A stretch of DNA of 8,787 nt from Candidatus Omnitrophota bacterium. Lineage in GTDB: Bacteria; Omnitrophota; Gorgyraeia; Zapsychrales; JANLHA01. The notes below the pieces were generated by a model. The model ran no database searches. It was given only the letters and a program-made list of their open reading frames with translations, and had not been told where the DNA came from. Shown piece after piece: positions 6,425 through 8,787 of this stretch (the first letter of the stretch is position 1; every line of letters begins with the position of its first letter). The stretch covers positions 1-8,787 of the forward strand of contig JAHFFS010000046.1 in the NCBI GenBank assembly GCA_023247815.1, read 5' to 3'. The position numbers were made by a program, and so were the translations under genes.

Positions 6425-6670
6425 ATGTCGTTACATCGTTCGTTAAGGATTGATACCGCGGGGACTCAACAGCGCTCGGTTTTGAAGCGCATTGAGCGGA
6501 TGAAAGATTTGATGCAAAAAGGGCTTTGGGTCCAGGACCAAAAAGTTGTTGGCCTGCCCAAAACCAGGATTGTTAAACTTAAGGCCCGCAAGGCTGCCAA
6601 AGCCAAGGTTGATCCCGCAGCAGCAGGAGCGGCAACACCAGAAGCAAAACAAGAAGAAAAGGCTGCTTAA
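6425..6670 (+). CDS. PVC-superphylum small basic (signature) protein
   Basis: An 81-residue, very basic protein. The N-terminal 50 residues (MSLHRSLRID...QQRSVLKRIERMKDLMQKGLW...KVVGLPKTRIVKLK) match the small basic protein family that I know as restricted to the Planctomycetes-Verrucomicrobia-Chlamydiae superphylum and relatives, annotated 'small basic protein' (TIGR04137 as I recall). A low-complexity tail of Ala, Lys, Pro and Glu (about 53-81) follows. The family is thought to bind nucleic acid, possibly with a role linked to translation, but no mechanism is established to my knowledge. The strong ribosome binding site suggests high expression. It is sandwiched between the SPOR and SH3b genes with gaps of 1 and 7 nt. 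It is the best phylogenetic marker in the window. Confidence 0.85.
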   Translation: MSLHRSLRIDTAGTQQRSVLKRIERMKDLMQKGLWVQDQKVVGLPKTRIVKLKARKAAKAKVDPAAAGAATPEAKQEEKAA

Positions 6671-6677
6671 GCATTGC

Positions 6678-7556
6678 ATGAAAGTGCAAAATCAGGGCAT
6701 CAATTGTTTATCCAAGGCAAGATACGCCCTCATTTTGTTCGCTTTTTTGGGATGGATGATTGGTTCTTCATCCGCTCAGACCCCTTCCGAGCCTAACCCT
6801 CCAACTGTTTCCGAGACGTTCCCTTTTCTAGCCCAGGTCAAAGCCAACAAAGTCAAAGTCCGCGCTGGTCAGAACAAGAATTTTGAATCTTTGGGGGAAA
6901 TCAATGCAGGGGATGAAGTTGTTGTCATCAAGCATTCTTATGGTTGGTATCAGTTGAAGCTGCCGTTGAGCGTCAAGGCCTATGTGAATGCTGATTTTGT
7001 CGACGACTTGGGAGATGGTATTGGGCAAGTCAAGACCAATCATCTCAACGTGCGTTGTCGACCAGCTGCCGAAGCGTCTTCTCTTGGGCAGCTTGATAAA
7101 GGAACGTTGATTAAGATCAGCAGCAAACAAGATGCTTGGTATGAAATTGAGCCGCCCGATCAAAGTTATGGCTGGATTGCGGAAGATTATCTGGAATGGA
7201 AGTCAGGGCAGGTCCCTCCCGCGAGAGTGATTGCGCCGCCCATTCGCAATGTTTATCAGAGAGCAGCGATGGCCCGTCAAAAGGAAGAGGAAGAACAGGC
7301 GAAAAAGCGTGCTGAGCTTGAAAGAATTCAGGTGGATGCTTTTGGCATCGTGCAAAGTTTGGGGGCAGAGAGTTCGTCCGAATATGTGCGTCACCAACTT
7401 GTTGTCGACGAGAAGACGGCTTATTACCTGAAAGGTTATCGGAGCATGATCGATTTTTTTTCGCGTCAGAAAGTCCATATCGAAGGTCAGCGGCTTGATA
7501 ACGAACAGGCCAAAATCCCGACGGTGTTTGTCACCAAAATCACCCTGGCGTTGTAG
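6678..7556 (+). CDS. Exported protein with two SH3b domains and a C-terminal OB-like segment
   Basis: A secreted or periplasmic protein of 292 residues. The basic N-terminus and hydrophobic core (YALILFAFLGWMIG, about 16-29) end in SSSAQ, giving a likely signal peptidase cleavage near 33/34. Bacterial SH3 domain 1 spans about 52-110 (KVKVRAGQNKNFESLGEINAGDEVVVI...GWYQLKLP...YVNADFV), and domain 2 about 115-174 (HLNVRCRPAAEASSLGQLDKGTLIKI...AWYEIEPP...GWIAEDYL). A charged helix (about 194-218) leads to a conserved-looking end (221-292: GIVQSLG...VDEKTAYYLKGYRSMIDFFSRQKVHIEGQ...FVTKITL), which resembles a small beta-barrel/OB fold. SH3b domains typically bind peptidoglycan or peptides. The frame runs open upstream to 6546, but that stretch lies inside the preceding gene in another frame and lacks export features, so 6678 is chosen. 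Its ribosome binding site is weak and it may be coupled to the gene before it. Confidence 0.82.
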   Translation: MKVQNQGINCLSKARYALILFAFLGWMIGSSSAQTPSEPNPPTVSETFPFLAQVKANKVKVRAGQNKNFESLGEINAGDEVVVIKHSYGWYQLKLPLSVKAYVNADFVDDLGDGIGQVKTNHLNVRCRPAAEASSLGQLDKGTLIKISSKQDAWYEIEPPDQSYGWIAEDYLEWKSGQVPPARVIAPPIRNVYQRAAMARQKEEEEQAKKRAELERIQVDAFGIVQSLGAESSSEYVRHQLVVDEKTAYYLKGYRSMIDFFSRQKVHIEGQRLDNEQAKIPTVFVTKITLAL

Positions 7557-7570
7557 GAAGAAAATAAAAG

Positions 7571-7665
7571 ACGTTACCAGTAACCCTGTGCCCCAGAGTC
7601 CCAGATATCACAGGCGCGCCGACTCACAAAATTGGGTAACCGGGTACTAGGGGAGCAGGGCACTT
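7571..7665. repeat. Strand-switching 8-nt-phased repeat
   Basis: The intergenic space between the SH3b and M50 genes has an octad pattern. On the left, CC or CCC runs end at 7578, 7586, 7594 and 7602 (ACGTTACC, AGTAACCC, TGTGCCCC, AGAGTCCC). On the right, GGG runs start at 7634, 7642, 7650 and 7658 (GGGTAACC, GGGTACTA, GGGGAGCA, GGGCACTT). The right half is thus the opposite-strand version of the left, with 31 bases of less regular sequence between. The element runs to within four bases of the M50 start codon. No promoter, open frame or terminator is evident. Confidence 0.65.
7650..7660 (+). promoter_or_regulatory. M50 ribosome binding site lies within the repeat
   Basis: The purine-rich GGGGAGCAGGG formed by the third and fourth right-hand octads sits just before ATG 7670. 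AGGG at 7657-7660 has a spacing of nine bases. The repeat therefore seems to supply the translation initiation signal. Confidence 0.45.
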
Positions 7666-7669
7666 TTAA

Positions 7670-8281
7670 ATGATTTTAGAAACGATACAAATGATCGTGG
7701 TGTTGTTGGTCGCGGTGATTTTGCATGAATACAGCCACGGCTGGGTGGCCTATCGATTGGGAGATCCCACGGCAAAAATGATGGGGCGGTTGACGTTAAA
7801 TCCATTGCGGCATATCGATCCGATGGGTTCGATCGCGGTCCCATTTTTGTTGAAGATGGCGCACCTTCCGCCGTTTGGTTGGGCCAAACCAGTACCGGTT
7901 GACTTTCGTCGTCTGCGGAACCCTAAAATTGACATGATTTGGGTGGCCATGGCCGGCCCTTTGACCAATATTGCTTTAGCTGCTTTTTTTGGTCTGCTTT
8001 TAAAGTTTGTGCCGTTGGCCGAGCAGGGGCAGCATTTCTTGAGTTTAGGGATTGTCATCAATCTGTTCCTAGCTTTTTTTAATTTGGTCCCGATCCCACC
8101 GCTCGACGGGTCACGGGTGGTGATGGGGCTGCTACCCAATCAAGTCGCGCGGTTTTATAGTCAGCTGGAACCGTTTGGATTCATCATTGTGTTGGTCCTT
8201 TTGAACTTCGGCATGCTTGATTTTGTTTGGGAATTGGTAAGTTTTGTTATGGGAAAATGGGGACTGTCCCTTAATGCCTGA
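7670..8281 (+). CDS. M50/site-2-type membrane metalloprotease, short form
   Basis: A polytopic membrane protein of 203 residues. The zinc motif HEYSH (His19, Glu20, His23) sits in the first membrane helix (about 6-26), followed by the family's YRLGDPTAKMMGRLTLNP. GWAKPVPVDFRRLRNP and the AGPLTN motif (95-100) begin the next helix (to about 115). A helix at about 124-142 leads to NLVPIPPLDG, with the third zinc ligand Asp146. A last helix pair spans about 168-195. There is no PDZ domain, so it belongs to the minimal M50 group rather than the RseP type. Members cut substrates within the membrane; the substrate here is unknown. The final codons (KWGLSLNA and stop) are encoded by the left arm of an inverted repeat, so the C-terminus past about 195 may be repeat-derived. 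Upstream and downstream spaces both hold phased repeats. Confidence 0.9.
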   Translation: MILETIQMIVVLLVAVILHEYSHGWVAYRLGDPTAKMMGRLTLNPLRHIDPMGSIAVPFLLKMAHLPPFGWAKPVPVDFRRLRNPKIDMIWVAMAGPLTNIALAAFFGLLLKFVPLAEQGQHFLSLGIVINLFLAFFNLVPIPPLDGSRVVMGLLPNQVARFYSQLEPFGFIIVLVLLNFGMLDFVWELVSFVMGKWGLSLNA

Positions 8282-8310
8282 CCCGGTCAGGCATTAAGGG
8301 GCTGTCCCCA
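8258..8310. repeat. 53-bp near-perfect inverted repeat overlapping the M50 3' end
   Basis: Bases 8258-8283 pair with 8285-8310 around a single central base (8284). In the 26-bp stem only 8265/8303 is a true mismatch, and 8267/8301 is a G.T pair. The outer parts are GGGGACTGTCCC (8259-8270) and GGGGCTGTCCCC (8298-8309), and 8297-8311 is identical to 102-116. The left arm encodes the last residues and stop of the M50 gene. The stem could also end transcription, but no T-run follows it. Confidence 0.85.
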
Positions 8311-8397
8311 GTATAAAGTCGCAGGTCGCATGTTCCAAGTAAAATAGCCAAGTTAATAATGACATGTGACTTGTAACTTGAGACTTTATACATACGA
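8311..8397. repeat. Second strand-switching 7-nt-phased array
   Basis: This array starts right after the inverted repeat. Heptads run AAAGTCG (8315), CAGGTCG, CATGTTC, CAAGTAA, then after a one-base slip CAAGTTA (8349), and switch to CATGTGA (8363), CTTGTAA, CTTGAGA, CTTTATA, CATACGA. The ends are complementary: 8311-8320 (GTATAAAGTC) pairs exactly with 8382-8391, and CAGGTCGCATGT pairs with ACATGTGACTTG through two G.T pairs, with a bulge between. The whole can fold as a long imperfect hairpin. It shares unit sequence and phase design with the array at 11-101. Confidence 0.7.
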
Positions 8398-8426
8398 GAT
8401 TGTCCAAAAAATATTTTCGAAAAAAT

Positions 8427-8787
8427 ATGTCAACCATCGACATCCAACTACCGGAAAATAACCATCAAATCCATATTGGAGCGCAGATTTTGGATTCGTT
8501 GGGTGAGAAACTGACTCCATTGTCGTTAGGCCAGGATGCGGTTGTGATCACCAATCCGATCATTCGCCGCTATCATGGTCAGCGTTTGGCGCTAGGATTA
8601 GCTAAGGCGAAAATTTCCGTCAAATTCATTGAGATCCCCAGCGGGGAGCGCAGCAAATCAGTCCGCTGCGCTTTTAAAGTGGTTGAAGAGATCGCCCATT
8701 ACAGCGTTGGCCGGAAAATTTTTATTGTGGCCTTCGGGGGAGGTGTCGTCGGGGATTTAGCCGGGTTCCTTGCCGCGACCTATAAGC
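8427..8787 (+). CDS. aroB: 3-dehydroquinate synthase, N-terminal part (cut by window end)
   Basis: The visible 120 residues begin MSTIDIQLPENNHQIHIGAQIL, the usual opening of 3-dehydroquinate synthase. The NAD-binding region follows (VVITNPIIRRYHG, then FIEIPSGERSKS, where the Glu and Lys are conserved), and then the hallmark IVAFGGGVVGDLAGFLAATYK. The enzyme converts DAHP to 3-dehydroquinate, the second step of the shikimate pathway, using NAD and a divalent metal; the metal and catalytic residues lie mostly beyond the edge. The start is ATG 8427, preceded by an AT-rich stretch with the palindrome TTTTCGAAAA (8414-8423) and no clear Shine-Dalgarno. The reading frame is open to the last base, so the gene continues outside the window. 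It is separated from the M50 gene by repeats and may have its own promoter, which I could not identify. Confidence 0.93.
   Translation, partial: MSTIDIQLPENNHQIHIGAQILDSLGEKLTPLSLGQDAVVITNPIIRRYHGQRLALGLAKAKISVKFIEIPSGERSKSVRCAFKVVEEIAHYSVGRKIFIVAFGGGVVGDLAGFLAATYK

Noticed and set aside
6546..6677. N-terminal extension of the SH3b protein by 44 residues
   Set aside because: It lies almost wholly within the small basic protein gene in another frame, and would bury the clear signal peptide that starts at 6678.
8258..8310. Intrinsic terminator after the M50 gene
   Set aside because: The stem is strong but far longer than usual, overlaps the coding end and has no T-run after it. It fits a repeat element better, though it could still hinder transcription.
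8370..8395. Promoter for aroB (TATACA near 8387)
   Set aside because: No acceptable -35 box at the right distance, and the bases belong to the phased array.

Overview
The window looks like chromosomal DNA of a bacterium of the PVC superphylum, most likely Omnitrophota. The strongest lineage clue is the 81-residue basic protein at 6425-6670. Its N-terminus (MSLHRSL, then VLKRIERM, then VVGLPKTRI) matches my memory of the PVC 'small basic protein' signature family. Base composition is moderate. Every gene lies on the + strand in tightly packed, operon-like order. The phylum call rests on recognition, not on a search.

Layout. 1-140 is non-coding and holds a 7-nt-phased repeat array bounded by CTGTCCC boxes. 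141-5694 is a compact run of six genes with gaps of 18 nt or less, or small overlaps: an NlpD-like LysM/degenerate-LytM lipoprotein, an ATPase of the archaeal-ATPase/DUF234-like type, a YfcE-type metallophosphoesterase, a HIT-family nucleotide hydrolase/transferase, a dGTPase (dgt), and a GAF-HD-GYP protein lacking two signature residues. 5695-5793 is a leader with a good sigma70-like promoter and hairpins. 5794-7556 is a second tight cluster: a SPOR-domain membrane protein, the PVC small basic protein, and an exported double-SH3b protein. 7557-7669 is an 8-nt-phased inverted repeat region. 7670-8281 encodes a short M50 site-2-type protease whose last codons lie inside a 53-bp inverted repeat. 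8282-8426 is non-coding and holds the rest of that repeat plus a second 7-nt-phased array. 8427 to the end is the start of aroB, cut by the window edge.

How the genes fit together. Two themes recur. One is the cell envelope and peptidoglycan: the LysM/LytM lipoprotein, the SPOR protein, the SH3b protein and the M50 protease. The other is nucleotide metabolism and signalling: the phosphoesterase, HIT protein, dGTPase and HD-GYP protein. I see no defence system, phage, transposase, CRISPR array, tRNA or rRNA. The most unusual content is non-coding: three strand-switching phased repeat elements, two with a period of 7 and one with a period of 8. Two are linked to GGGG-CTGTCCC boxes, and one reaches into a coding region.
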